Positions 27,225 to 34,797 of a stretch of DNA of 64,000 nucleotides are shown here, piece after piece. The position numbers were made by a program, and so were the translations under genes. The DNA comes from Pelobacter seleniigenes DSM 18267 (lineage in GTDB: Bacteria; Desulfobacterota; Desulfuromonadia; Desulfuromonadales; Geopsychrobacteraceae). Each line of letters opens with the position of its first letter. Position 1 is the first letter of the stretch. The notes under the pieces are model-generated. The model saw only the letters and a list, made by a program, of their open reading frames with translations, had not been told where the DNA came from and did not search any database. The DNA lies in NCBI RefSeq assembly GCF_000711225.1, contig NZ_JOMG01000002.1, forward strand, positions 12,501 to 76,500, written 5' to 3'.

Positions 27225-27257
27225 AAAAAAGGCCTAACAGAGAACTGTTAAGCCTTT
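27225..27257 (-). terminator. Rho-independent terminator of tRNA-Arg
   Basis: On the minus strand a 13-base stem (one G-T pair) between 27245-27257 and 27228-27240 with a TTCT loop runs into six U residues. It starts 12 bases after the tRNA 3' end. Confidence 0.93.
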
Positions 27258-27268
27258 GATTTTCTTTA

Positions 27269-27345
<77 letters not shown>

Positions 27346-27356
27346 TTGGGAGGTAC

Positions 27357-27385
27357 TATATACGCTATAGGGATCAATAATGCAA
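27357..27385 (-). promoter_or_regulatory. Sigma70 promoter of tRNA-Arg
   Basis: On the minus strand TTGCAT (27380-27385) and TATATA (27357-27362) are exactly 17 bases apart, with the -10 box ending 12 bases before the mature tRNA 5' end. This is the usual geometry of a tRNA promoter. Confidence 0.7.
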
Positions 27386-27452
27386 CCCGAAATAAATTTG
27401 CCTTCGCGTTTCTTAAGCTGCATAATTGAGCGGTTTTTAAAAAGGAGCATTT

Positions 27453-28331
27453 ATGGCCGTCAAATTTTTTGGGCAATACCTGGTTGAACACAAAATTATT
27501 ACCAGGATGAATTTATTACAAGCCATTGAATTACAAGAAAAAAACAATCTTCGCTTCGGCGAGATGGTGATTGCCATGGGGTTGCTCAGCGAAGAACAGG
27601 CCGCGACCATCCATCGTGCCCAGCGCAATCAGGACCTGCAATTCGGCGACATGGCCGTTCAACTTGGCTTTCTTAGCCCTGATCAGGTGCAGCACGTGCT
27701 CAATAAACAGCGCAGCCAGCATCTCTTCATCGGCCAGGCGCTGGTCAAAATAGGAGCTCTTACGGAAGAGCAGCTAGATAACCATCTGCAGGCTTTTAAT
27801 GGCGAACAACAGTCCTATCTCTCCGAGAAAATCACGATCCCGGCCGGAGTCCCCCACCGCCCGATCTGGGAAATGGTCGCGGACCTGACCTATAAAATGC
27901 TGACAAGAATAGCAGGGCTGTCTTTTCGCCCGGGACCCTGCGTGCCGATCGACAAAATTCCGTCCCGCCCGGTCATCGTTGAAATGGGATTTTCAGGGGT
28001 GGTCAGTGCCCGCTATCTGTTGACGGTTTCGGAAAATACCCGAACTATGATTGCCAATGCCATTTTACAGGAGCAAACGACCAGAAATCAGTCAGAACCA
28101 CTGGATGAACCAATTTTGGAATTTGTAAAAATCGTTTGCGGCAATGTGGTCAACAAGGCGGTCCAACTGGGATACGCCATCGATATCACCCCGGCCCGCA
28201 TCCACACTCCAGATCGGGACGACCTGAATATCCCTGAAGACCAGACGGCAATCCAGTTTCCCATCTATCTGTCGGACGGTGAAATCTTTGAATTGACAAT
28301 TTCGGTGCAAAAAGAACGGACCTGCCCATGA
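27453..28331 (+). CDS. MshEN-like/CheX-like domain protein
   Basis: A 292-residue soluble protein of two parts. The first ~120 residues contain three repeats of the type FGEMVIAMGLLSEEQ, FGDMAVQLGFLSPDQ and IGQALVKIGALTEEQ, which resemble the GspE N-terminal (MshEN) repeats, a known nucleotide or c-di-GMP-binding element. The second half (about 140-290) resembles CheX/FliY-type chemotaxis phosphatase domains (EPILEFVKIVCGNVVNKAV carries the ExxN-like helix). ATG at 27453 has AAGGAG five bases upstream. It overlaps the next small gene by ATGA. A role in c-di-GMP or chemotaxis signalling is inferred. Confidence 0.7.
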   Translation: MAVKFFGQYLVEHKIITRMNLLQAIELQEKNNLRFGEMVIAMGLLSEEQAATIHRAQRNQDLQFGDMAVQLGFLSPDQVQHVLNKQRSQHLFIGQALVKIGALTEEQLDNHLQAFNGEQQSYLSEKITIPAGVPHRPIWEMVADLTYKMLTRIAGLSFRPGPCVPIDKIPSRPVIVEMGFSGVVSARYLLTVSENTRTMIANAILQEQTTRNQSEPLDEPILEFVKIVCGNVVNKAVQLGYAIDITPARIHTPDRDDLNIPEDQTAIQFPIYLSDGEIFELTISVQKERTCP

Positions 28332-28492
28332 AGCGGATGATCATGCTGATTGCAGTCAGTTGCGGTGGCAGCATCGGCTGGTACTGCGGAGCCGGATGGG
28401 GCATCATGACCGCATATTTTGCGTCTGTATTCGGTTCGGCCATCGGCCTGTATCTAGGCCGCAAACTGCAGAGGAATCTGGGCTGGGACTGA
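28328..28492 (+). CDS. 54-residue glycine-rich small membrane protein
   Basis: MKRMIMLIAVSCGGSIGWYC opens a two-helix hairpin-like protein with small-residue spacing (GGSIGWYCGAGWG; FGSAIGLYLGRKL) and a positive end (GRKLQRNLGWD). Start ATG overlaps the preceding stop (ATGA), so translation is coupled to the CheX-like gene. Two short hydrophobic segments rich in Gly suggest helix packing within the membrane. No named family recognised. Coding status is supported by the overlap and by clean hydrophobic pattern. Confidence 0.7.
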   Translation: MKRMIMLIAVSCGGSIGWYCGAGWGIMTAYFASVFGSAIGLYLGRKLQRNLGWD

Positions 28493-28501
28493 CCAGCCGG
28501 G

Positions 28502-28747
28502 TTATTTTAAACACCGCCCGCCATCGGCATCCAACCAGTCGCAATCGACCCTTAACGGCTTGCTCTGACAGAGGATAACCGCAAGATAAGTGGGACAGCG
28601 ATCGTAATCATCCGATTCGCACAGCTGCCGCCGCGTTGAATATGTTGGAACGGCCGAACATCTGGCCTGGCAGCGATCTCCACGGATTTGAAAAAAGGGG
28701 CATTTCAGGCTGGCGGAACGTTCTGGTGACATTTGCGAAAGACTCAT
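28502..28747 (-). CDS. Cysteine-rich 81-residue protein, unknown function
   Basis: Contains eight Cys in 81 residues (about positions 16, 26, 30, 43, 51, 60, 69 and 79), all hydrophilic with no signal peptide: segments CPFFQIRGDRCQARC, QLCESDDYDRCPTYL and DCDWLDADGGRC. The number and even count of Cys suggest a metal or Fe-S site or a redox knot. ATG at 28747 has GGAG seven bases upstream, and it converges with the small membrane gene with a ten-base gap. No family recognised; similar Cys-rich small ORFs occur in related anaerobes from general knowledge. Confidence 0.65.
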   Translation of the reverse strand: MSLSQMSPERSASLKCPFFQIRGDRCQARCSAVPTYSTRRQLCESDDYDRCPTYLAVILCQSKPLRVDCDWLDADGGRCLK

Positions 28748-28836
28748 GCTGGCTCTCCATTGGCTGAGATGACTCGGCTGTTTAACGACAGCCTAGCTTA
28801 AAAGTGTGAGCAGACAATGAGGACCCGGCCGGGCAC

Positions 28837-28865
28837 AAAAAAAACGGCGGGAAAAATTCCCGCCG
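28837..28865 (-). terminator. Rho-independent terminator of the cytochrome operon
   Basis: On the minus strand CGGCGGGAA (28857-28865) pairs perfectly with TTCCCGCCG (28845-28853), with a TTT loop, followed by eight U residues. It lies about 70 bases after the pentaheme cytochrome stop. Confidence 0.94.
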
Positions 28866-28933
28866 TCATGTTAGCAATCCAGAGTTCTCAACCGCCCGAG
28901 GATTAGCGGCTGGCTAGCTTTGCCAGGCCAAGA

Positions 28934-29740
28934 TCATTCCTCCTCATGGTAGCTGCGACGGATCAGCAGCGCGATCGCCCCACCCAGCAACAGCAGCAAA
29001 ACGACCACCCCGCCGGCCAGTTTACGTTTCCCGAGGATGCTTTCATAATCAGCGATAGCGGCTCTGGTCCCCTTCAATTTATCAGTGACCTCAGCCTTTT
29101 GTGCTTTGATCTTATCAATATTGACCGTATGGAAGATGCGCCGGAACGAATTGCGGGATGCGAACAGGCTTTCTTCCAGCCGCTTGGTATCGATTCCCAA
29201 TCGATGCAGAGAAGAGACCGCTTGCTCCAGCTTGGCCAGGGTCGTTTCGGTTGAACTGATCTCTTCTTTGACCCTTGCAGCTCGTTCATAATCGTGGCAG
29301 CGTGAGCAGCTCTCTTCATTAATCAAATCAATGCTCGCCGCTTTGACAGCGTGATTACCGTGGCAGATGACACACTGCGCACCACCGGCATCCAGAGCCT
29401 TACCGTGGGCACTGGCCATATAATCCTCTTTGACCCCGACATGACAGCGACCACAAAAATCAGGAACCTCGGTATAACTCGGAGCCCCGATAAAACCGCG
29501 CTCCGGACTCATGGCCATAGCAAAATCGGTAGGATCCCCGCCGTGGCAATCATTACAGGAGATCCCGTTGGCAGCATGGACACTGCTGCGCCACAACTCG
29601 ACCGGCTCAGCCAGCCGACCTTCCTGACCACTGTGACATTGTATGCAGACCGTGTCTTCTGCAGCGAAGGCAGCTGTTGAGGTAAAACAAACAAACAGAC
29701 CAAGCAACACAATGGAAATACCCAAAAAAGACTGTTTCAT
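28934..29740 (-). CDS. Membrane-anchored pentaheme c-type cytochrome
   Basis: A 268-residue exported cytochrome with a signal peptide (MKQSFLGISIVLLGLFVCF) and five CxxCH haem sites in order: CIQCH, CNDCH, CGRCH, CVICH, CSRCH. A coiled-coil-like linker (about 145-235) leads to a C-terminal membrane helix (LAGGVVVLLLLLGGAIALLI). Start at ATG 29740 overlaps the cytochrome b stop (ATGA). As last gene of a Rieske-cytochrome b operon it is the likely electron acceptor that takes electrons from quinol in the periplasm, in place of a cytochrome c1 or f. The acceptor beyond it is unknown. Confidence 0.92.
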   Translation of the reverse strand: MKQSFLGISIVLLGLFVCFTSTAAFAAEDTVCIQCHSGQEGRLAEPVELWRSSVHAANGISCNDCHGGDPTDFAMAMSPERGFIGAPSYTEVPDFCGRCHVGVKEDYMASAHGKALDAGGAQCVICHGNHAVKAASIDLINEESCSRCHDYERAARVKEEISSTETTLAKLEQAVSSLHRLGIDTKRLEESLFASRNSFRRIFHTVNIDKIKAQKAEVTDKLKGTRAAIADYESILGKRKLAGGVVVLLLLLGGAIALLIRRSYHEEE

Positions 29741-30837
29741 GAGTAATGCCCCCAAATCGACAATCCGACAAAAAGCAGAATTCCCAGCAGATATAGAGTC
29801 ACAAAAACAGGTCGTTTTGCCGGTCTCCGCTCAGGACTGCGGTCCAAGAACGGCAACACTGCCAAAAAGCCCATCGCCGCCCCTTGCGAGGCCAACCCGA
29901 GCAACTTGCTGGGGAAAATCTTCAACGTCTGATAGGCCCAGAGGAAATACCATTCCGGCTTGATATGGGCCGGAGTCGTAAATGGGTCCGCCGGCTCCAG
30001 GGCATCGGGCGGGATAAACAGCCAGGGCGCGTAAAAGGTAATCGCAACCAGTGCGGCCAGGGCAAAAAAGACCATGGACAGATCTTTAATGGTGTAGTTG
30101 GGATGGAAGGGCACCCCGCCAGGATGTTCATCATGGTGGAAACTGCGGGCCGGTTCCAGCGGTCGATAATCATCGCCAAACGGCGGGCTGGAAATGCCAA
30201 TTCTCCTGACGCAGAACAGATGAAAGCCGACCAGTCCCAAAAATAGCATCGGCAGCCCCATGACGTGCAGCGCAAAGAATCGGCCCAGGGTCGGGGCTCC
30301 AACAGATGGCCCTCCGCGTAAAAATTCAACCAGGAAATCACCCACCACCGGAACGGCTCCCGCAGCATCGGTAGCAACGGTGGTCGCCCAGAAAGACAGC
30401 TGGCTCCAAGGCAGCAGATAGCCGGTCAGGCAAAATGCCAGGCCAAGGTTAAAAATGATGAACCCGGACAGCCAGGTCAATTCACGAGGCCGTTTATAGC
30501 TCCCCATAAAGAGGACCGACAGCATATGCAGCAGCAGCAGCACAATAATCAGGTTGGAACCGACCACATGCAGGTAGCGGATCAACCAGCCATAGGGAAT
30601 GCTGTTCATAATCGCCGTCACACTGGTGAAGGCCTTTTCCGTGTCCGGAACGTAAAAGATCAGCAACAGAATCCCGGTCAGGAACTGCAGACCGAACATG
30701 GCCAGCAACACAGCACCGAGGGTATACCAGATATTGATATTCCGTGGCAGCAGGTAGCCTCCCATGTTTGCGTGCATGATTTCGCGAATCCCAAGGCGAC
30801 TATCCAACCAGTCCATGACTCCTTTTTGTAGTTTCAT
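29737..30837 (-). CDS. Cytochrome b (b6-type, fused with subunit IV-like part)
   Basis: About 366 residues, eight or so membrane helices. Both haem-ligand pairs are visible: LHVVGSNLIIVLLLLH (13 residues between His) and LHVMGLPMLFLGLVGFH (14 between His). The 13/14 spacing is the b6 pattern; bc1-type cytochromes have 13/13. The Qo-site motif PEWY is present (KPEWYFLW). Start ATG 30837 is fixed by GAGGAGG six bases upstream; the frame begins at an in-frame TTG further up. It lies 11 bases after the Rieske gene. It should oxidise (mena)quinol at the membrane. Confidence 0.95.
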   Translation of the reverse strand: MKLQKGVMDWLDSRLGIREIMHANMGGYLLPRNINIWYTLGAVLLAMFGLQFLTGILLLIFYVPDTEKAFTSVTAIMNSIPYGWLIRYLHVVGSNLIIVLLLLHMLSVLFMGSYKRPRELTWLSGFIIFNLGLAFCLTGYLLPWSQLSFWATTVATDAAGAVPVVGDFLVEFLRGGPSVGAPTLGRFFALHVMGLPMLFLGLVGFHLFCVRRIGISSPPFGDDYRPLEPARSFHHDEHPGGVPFHPNYTIKDLSMVFFALAALVAITFYAPWLFIPPDALEPADPFTTPAHIKPEWYFLWAYQTLKIFPSKLLGLASQGAAMGFLAVLPFLDRSPERRPAKRPVFVTLYLLGILLFVGLSIWGHYS

Positions 30838-30848
30838 GACAGGCCTCC

Positions 30849-31280
30849 TCAACCGACCAGGATAGTTTCGCCATCAAGCTTGACAGCGTAAGTTGTCAAC
30901 GGTTTGGGCGGTGGCCCGCCAAGGACCTGCCCGGCAGGCGAAAAGCGTCCGCCATGACAGGGGCACAAAAATTCCTGGGAGTCCGAAACCCATTTCACAA
31001 TGCATCCCAAATGAGTGCACACTGCACTTAACGCAACATACTGGCCGGGCTCAGGTTCCAGAAGGACCGCGGGCCGCCCCTGATAGGAAAAGAAATGGGC
31101 ACCCCCGACCGCGACCTTCTCTTTGGGGATTTTCACCTGCTGAGCCGCCCCCCCTTTATTATTTGGCGACAGGAAACGAACCAGCGGCCAAGCAAAAGCT
31201 CCGGCAATGATCGCGCCGATAGCCCCCAGAAGAATTCCGAGGAATTTCCTCCGTTCATTCGGACTGGCAGATGCACTCAT
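30849..31280 (-). CDS. Rieske iron-sulfur protein
   Basis: A 143-residue Rieske protein with an N-terminal membrane anchor that has a twin-arginine export motif (RRKFLGILLGAIG). The 2Fe-2S ligands are CTHLGC (near 90) and CPCHGG (near 108). ATG at 31280 follows AAGGAG by five bases; the frame extends upstream into MNFNDEGVR without need. It works with the cytochrome b next door as a quinol oxidoreductase. It follows the DUF1573 gene by 38 bases and belongs to that four-gene operon. Confidence 0.95.
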   Translation of the reverse strand: MSASASPNERRKFLGILLGAIGAIIAGAFAWPLVRFLSPNNKGGAAQQVKIPKEKVAVGGAHFFSYQGRPAVLLEPEPGQYVALSAVCTHLGCIVKWVSDSQEFLCPCHGGRFSPAGQVLGGPPPKPLTTYAVKLDGETILVG

Positions 31281-31318
31281 ACGAACTCCTTCATCATTGA
31301 AATTCATTTGTCCCAGAC

Positions 31319-31999
31319 TTACTTGGTTGACAAACGTGCCGAAACCGGCACTCTAATTTGAGGAACCGCTGAAAAATCCGTCGAAATGATAACATAACCG
31401 GCAATTCGATTGTTACCCTCTAAAAACTCTCCTGTGACATTGACAGTGGCCTTCTGGCCCGGCTCAAGACGCAGCCGGCTGATGTTGGCGGCGATCCCCG
31501 CACCGGCAATCTGAGGCCCGGTCAAGGTCACCACATGTTTGGAATCATTGACGATATCGAATTGATCCTGAAGTGGAACAGGTTCCTTCACCCGCCCCCA
31601 ATTCACTCGTTCCAGGGTCGCATAAAGCTCAAGAGTAATCATCCCATGCAAATTAAAAATGACCGAAGACTGTTCGGGATCATTGGTATCGACAGTGATC
31701 GTTTTGTGAATTTTGCCTCGAAACCCCTGTGAATTAAACCGGACCTTCAACTCGCCGATCTCCCCGGGGGCAAGTCTGCGAGCCGAGAGCAACGCGGCCG
31801 TACAACCGCAGGACGTCCGGACCTGTCCGATCTCCAGCACCTGGTCACCGGAATTCTGAAAACGGAAACTGTACTCGACGGTTTCGCCCTGGACAATGGC
31901 ACCAAAGTCATAATTTAAGGTTTCGGGGGTCAACTTCGGTGCGGCAAAGCAGAACGCGGGAAATAACAACAGCAGAACAGACAGCAGAGCACAACGCAT
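31319..31999 (-). CDS. DUF1573-family secreted protein
   Basis: A 226-residue exported protein with a signal peptide (LLSVLLLLFPAFCFA). DUF1573-type immunoglobulin-like sheet features are visible: LNYDFGAIVQGETVEYSF and FQNSGDQVLEIGQVRTSCGCTAAL with the conserved Cys-Gly-Cys motif (SCGC), ending in VIISTDFSAVPQIRVPV. Two similar modules appear in tandem. Function is unknown; it leads the Rieske-cytochrome b operon, so help with periplasmic assembly of the complex is a guess. AAGGA precedes the ATG at 31999. Confidence 0.85.
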   Translation of the reverse strand: MRCALLSVLLLLFPAFCFAAPKLTPETLNYDFGAIVQGETVEYSFRFQNSGDQVLEIGQVRTSCGCTAALLSARRLAPGEIGELKVRFNSQGFRGKIHKTITVDTNDPEQSSVIFNLHGMITLELYATLERVNWGRVKEPVPLQDQFDIVNDSKHVVTLTGPQIAGAGIAANISRLRLEPGQKATVNVTGEFLEGNNRIAGYVIISTDFSAVPQIRVPVSARLSTK

Positions 32000-32100
32000 A
32001 ACGGATATCCTTTACCAGTTAAGAAAACTCGATCAGCTAACAGTCCAGAATCCTAACATAATTCGCAGAGACATGACAGGATCTGTTAATGCGGTTACAA

Positions 32101-32130
32101 TTGACACGCTGAGTTTCTTCCTGTTATAGA
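32101..32130 (+). promoter_or_regulatory. Sigma70 promoter of hpt
   Basis: A perfect TTGACA at 32101 is followed 17 bases later by TTATAG (or, with 18, TATAGA). It would start transcription near 32137, giving a leader of about 185 bases before the hpt start. The 320-base gap 32000-32320 holds nothing else I can identify. Confidence 0.6.
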
Positions 32131-32320
32131 TTGCGTTTCACTTGCCCGGGGACAGATCGGCTATCAGCGGGTCCTCCGCAAAACTCCCGGCAGCACGACG
32201 CAACTTAATTTAATGTCCACAATTGTAAAAAGTTAACCAGCCTTGGGTCTTTCGCACAGCCCGCAAAGGATGGCTAACCTGCAAAAAAGGTTTTTAAGGC
32301 TGAACTCAGCTAAGGAGATT

Positions 32321-32857
32321 ATGATCACGATGGCGGAAGATAACCGCAGCATCCTATTTTCAAGAGAACGCATTGCTCAAGAAGTCAAACGAATCGGCCA
32401 GGAGATCAGCCGGGATTTTCAAGACCAGGAGGTCATGCTGGTCGGCGTCCTCAAAGGTTCCTTTTTATTCATTGCCGATCTGATCAGGGAGATTGAAGTT
32501 CCGTCGGTGATTGATTTTGTTCGGCTGGCCAGCTACGGCTCGGGAACCCAGACCTCAGGGATCATCGAATTCCGCAAAGAGCTGGAGATGCCGATCCGGG
32601 GTCGTAATGTCATTATCGTCGAAGATATCATTGACAGCGGCTATACCCTTGAATGTCTCTACAATAAATTGCTTCTTCAGGAACCCCGCACTTTGAAGAT
32701 CTGTACCCTGATCGATAAAAAGGCCCGCCGCGAAGTCGAAATTGAGGCTGATTATGTCGGGATCACCATGGATGATGGTTTCATTATCGGTTATGGCCTC
32801 GACCATGACGAAAAATATCGCAATCTTCCCGATATTTATGTTGTTGATGAGGAATAA
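32321..32857 (+). CDS. hpt: Hypoxanthine phosphoribosyltransferase
   Basis: A 178-residue HPRT that joins hypoxanthine (or guanine) to PRPP in purine salvage. The PRPP loop VIIVEDIIDSGYTL (near residue 103), VGVLKGSFLFIADLIREI, and the C-terminal YADYVG-like region (EADYVGITMDDGFIIGYGLD) define the family. I chose ATG 32321 after AAGGAG; ATG 32330 gives MAEDNRSILF and is also possible, and the frame opens at 32243. It is divergent from DUF1573 and precedes the DUF3426 gene. Confidence 0.95.
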   Translation: MITMAEDNRSILFSRERIAQEVKRIGQEISRDFQDQEVMLVGVLKGSFLFIADLIREIEVPSVIDFVRLASYGSGTQTSGIIEFRKELEMPIRGRNVIIVEDIIDSGYTLECLYNKLLLQEPRTLKICTLIDKKARREVEIEADYVGITMDDGFIIGYGLDHDEKYRNLPDIYVVDEE

Positions 32858-32984
32858 TGCTCGTTTTTCTGGTGCAATTGTATTAATTTTTGCTTATAGT
32901 TTGTTGATATTCTTAACTGGTTCCAGCTATTCGCAAAAATCGGTTTGTCCGCATTAATTTTGTCCAGATAAAGGAGAGCGACTG

Positions 32985-34004
32985 ATGATTATCGTCTGCC
33001 CTGAATGTTCCACCAAGTTCAACGTCAATTCTGAGCGGATTCCCGCCGGCGGAGCAAAGGTCCGGTGTGCACGGTGCAAACATGTCTTTCTCGCAGAGAA
33101 TCCCCCCTCTAACGAACCGCTGACAACCACGTTCAAGGAAGATGTGGACCAAGAAAGCATAAGCTTCAGTTACGAACAATTCCAGGATCTGGATACTCAG
33201 GAAACCGAAGAAAGCACTGCCAATTTCAGTTTCGGGGATGAAGAGCCTTCCGGCACCGTCCAGACCAGTCAGCCCAGAGCAGCTACGCGGTCAGAAGCCG
33301 AGGACGAGTTCTCTTTTGCCGGTCATCATGAAGAACCGGTTGCGGAGCCGGCTGCAAACCGCCAGTCTGTTCAGGCGGAGTCGGAGAACCGTGCATTTCC
33401 GCATAGTGCCGGTGAGCCCGAGGCTGCGACACCGCAACGGGTTGCCCGGCCAAAGAAAAAATCCGGTCCTTGGGGAACCATTATCAGCCTGGTGTTGTTG
33501 TTACTGCTGGCAGCCGTTATCCTGATCGGTCTCAATATCTATATCAACGGTCCGGATCAATTCAACCAGACCATCAAGGAATTTCTGGGCCAGCAGGACG
33601 AGTCGCCGACCCAAACCGGCAGCATCACCCTGACCGACCTGGAAGGGAAATTCATGCAGAATGAGCAGGTTGGCGAAGTCTTTCTGATTCGGGGGAAGGC
33701 GATCAACAACTATGCGACGCCGCGTTCCGCCATTCAGGTCAAGGGGGTTATTTTTGATCAGAGTGGCGAACAGTTGCTGCAGAAAACAGTTTTCTGCGGC
33801 AACCCGATCTCCGATCATGAGGTCCAAACCCTGTCGTTCAATGAGCTTGAAAAAATGATGGGTAATCAGTTCGGTAAAGAGCTCAGCAACATGAAAGTCA
33901 ACAGCAAACAGACCATTCCGTTTGATATTGTCTTCAAGGACCTGCCCAAGAATCTCGCTGAATTCAGCGTCAACGTCACATCTTCAAAACCTGCCAACAA
34001 CTGA
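32985..34004 (+). CDS. MJ0042 zinc-ribbon, DUF3426-family membrane protein
   Basis: A 339-residue protein. The N-terminal MIIVCPECSTKFNV then VRCARCKHVF (CxxC...CxxC, residues 5-33) is the MJ0042 zinc-ribbon. A long acidic, disordered linker (about 40-160) precedes a single membrane helix (TIISLVLLLLLAAVILIGL), then a periplasmic DUF3426 domain (SITLTDLEGKFMQN to the end). Such proteins are common in this lineage and their function is unknown. GGAG lies eight bases before the ATG. The arrangement suggests zinc sensing or binding inside and a folded domain outside. Confidence 0.85.
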   Translation: MIIVCPECSTKFNVNSERIPAGGAKVRCARCKHVFLAENPPSNEPLTTTFKEDVDQESISFSYEQFQDLDTQETEESTANFSFGDEEPSGTVQTSQPRAATRSEAEDEFSFAGHHEEPVAEPAANRQSVQAESENRAFPHSAGEPEAATPQRVARPKKKSGPWGTIISLVLLLLLAAVILIGLNIYINGPDQFNQTIKEFLGQQDESPTQTGSITLTDLEGKFMQNEQVGEVFLIRGKAINNYATPRSAIQVKGVIFDQSGEQLLQKTVFCGNPISDHEVQTLSFNELEKMMGNQFGKELSNMKVNSKQTIPFDIVFKDLPKNLAEFSVNVTSSKPANN

Positions 34005-34063
34005 TCTCCTCCCTATCGCACGCAGCACCCAGGCCTGAATTTCCAATTGTTACCGACCGCCAT

Positions 34064-34098
34064 AAAAAAAAGGCGGTACCACTCCAAGCAGCACCGCC
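34064..34098 (-). terminator. Rho-independent terminator of the ferredoxin gene
   Basis: On the minus strand GGCGGT (34093-34098) pairs with ACCGCC (34072-34077), extended by weaker inner pairs, and is followed by eight U residues. It lies about 33 bases after the ferredoxin stop. On the plus strand the stem is not followed by a long U-run. Confidence 0.85.
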
Positions 34099-34130
34099 CT
34101 TTCCTATGACAATTTTATGCTGAGAAAAAA

Positions 34131-34298
34131 TTATTCAGCAGAAATCGCATCAACCGGACAAGAATCAACACAGGCGCCGCAATCGGTGCAGGTGCCGGGA
34201 TCGATAGAGTAGATATCGCCTTCGCTGATTGCGTCAACGGGGCAGGTTGATTGGCATGCGCCACAAGCAATACATTCTTCAGAAATTACATGAGCCAT
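34131..34298 (-). CDS. 2[4Fe-4S] ferredoxin
   Basis: A 55-residue clostridial-type ferredoxin: two cluster motifs, CIACGACQSTCPVD and CTDCGACVDSCPVD, joined by AISEGDIYSIDPGT. This carries two electrons at low potential between oxidoreductases such as pyruvate or 2-oxoacid ferredoxin oxidoreductase. ATG at 34298 has TAGGAGG at six bases. It is monocistronic, with terminator downstream and a palindrome-rich leader upstream. Confidence 0.97.
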   Translation of the reverse strand: MAHVISEECIACGACQSTCPVDAISEGDIYSIDPGTCTDCGACVDSCPVDAISAE

Positions 34299-34797
34299 GG
34301 TCTTCCTCCTAATTTTTAGTTTAGAGTCCCGGATAGCCGGGACTGTTGAAAAATCGGGGTTACTGTAACCGATCTTCCTTTCGGTGTCCAGACTAGAAAA
34401 GCTTGCCCAAAAGTTAATCCCAGGAGCCCGGAAGGACCTGAAAAAAAAAACGGCAACCGGTCAAATGGCCTGGGCAGATCTGGTTACCCTTAAGAATTTT
34501 TAGACTTTTCCGGATAGACAACCCATAGACACGAGCCCGATAGCTGTCTTCAAGCTGACCGTTTGTCCGGCGAATAAATGTTCCCGCCTGTCTGCTCTCC
34601 GGATACATGAATAAAAAGAGTGTAAATATTCCTTGCCCTGAAAACGTTTGAACACTATAATGAACAAATATTTTTCTTTGAGAAATGTCCAACACAGATA
34701 AAAAGCAATCGGTTACTATTTCCGTAAATCAGGAAACGACCTTATTACTTCGCTGAAACGTCCGGGTTTTGGCGCTATTCATGGTTTTTAACTTTCT
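34299..34797. other. 500-base intergenic region with two palindromes (ferredoxin leader side)
   Basis: Near the ferredoxin start are a perfect 8-base hairpin (AGTCCCGG/CCGGGACT, 34325-34344) and a perfect 13-base palindrome GGTTACTGTAACC (34358-34370). Both lie within 75 bases upstream of the ferredoxin ATG on its strand. The rest is AT-rich. An open frame at 34414-34695 (minus, 93 codons) lacks family features. The GGDEF gene begins at 34798 and its promoter should be here. Confidence 0.5.

Noticed and set aside
34414-34695. 93-codon minus-strand frame between ferredoxin and the GGDEF gene
   Set aside because: No ribosome binding site, no signal or membrane pattern and no family motif; more likely chance open frame in AT-rich regulatory DNA.
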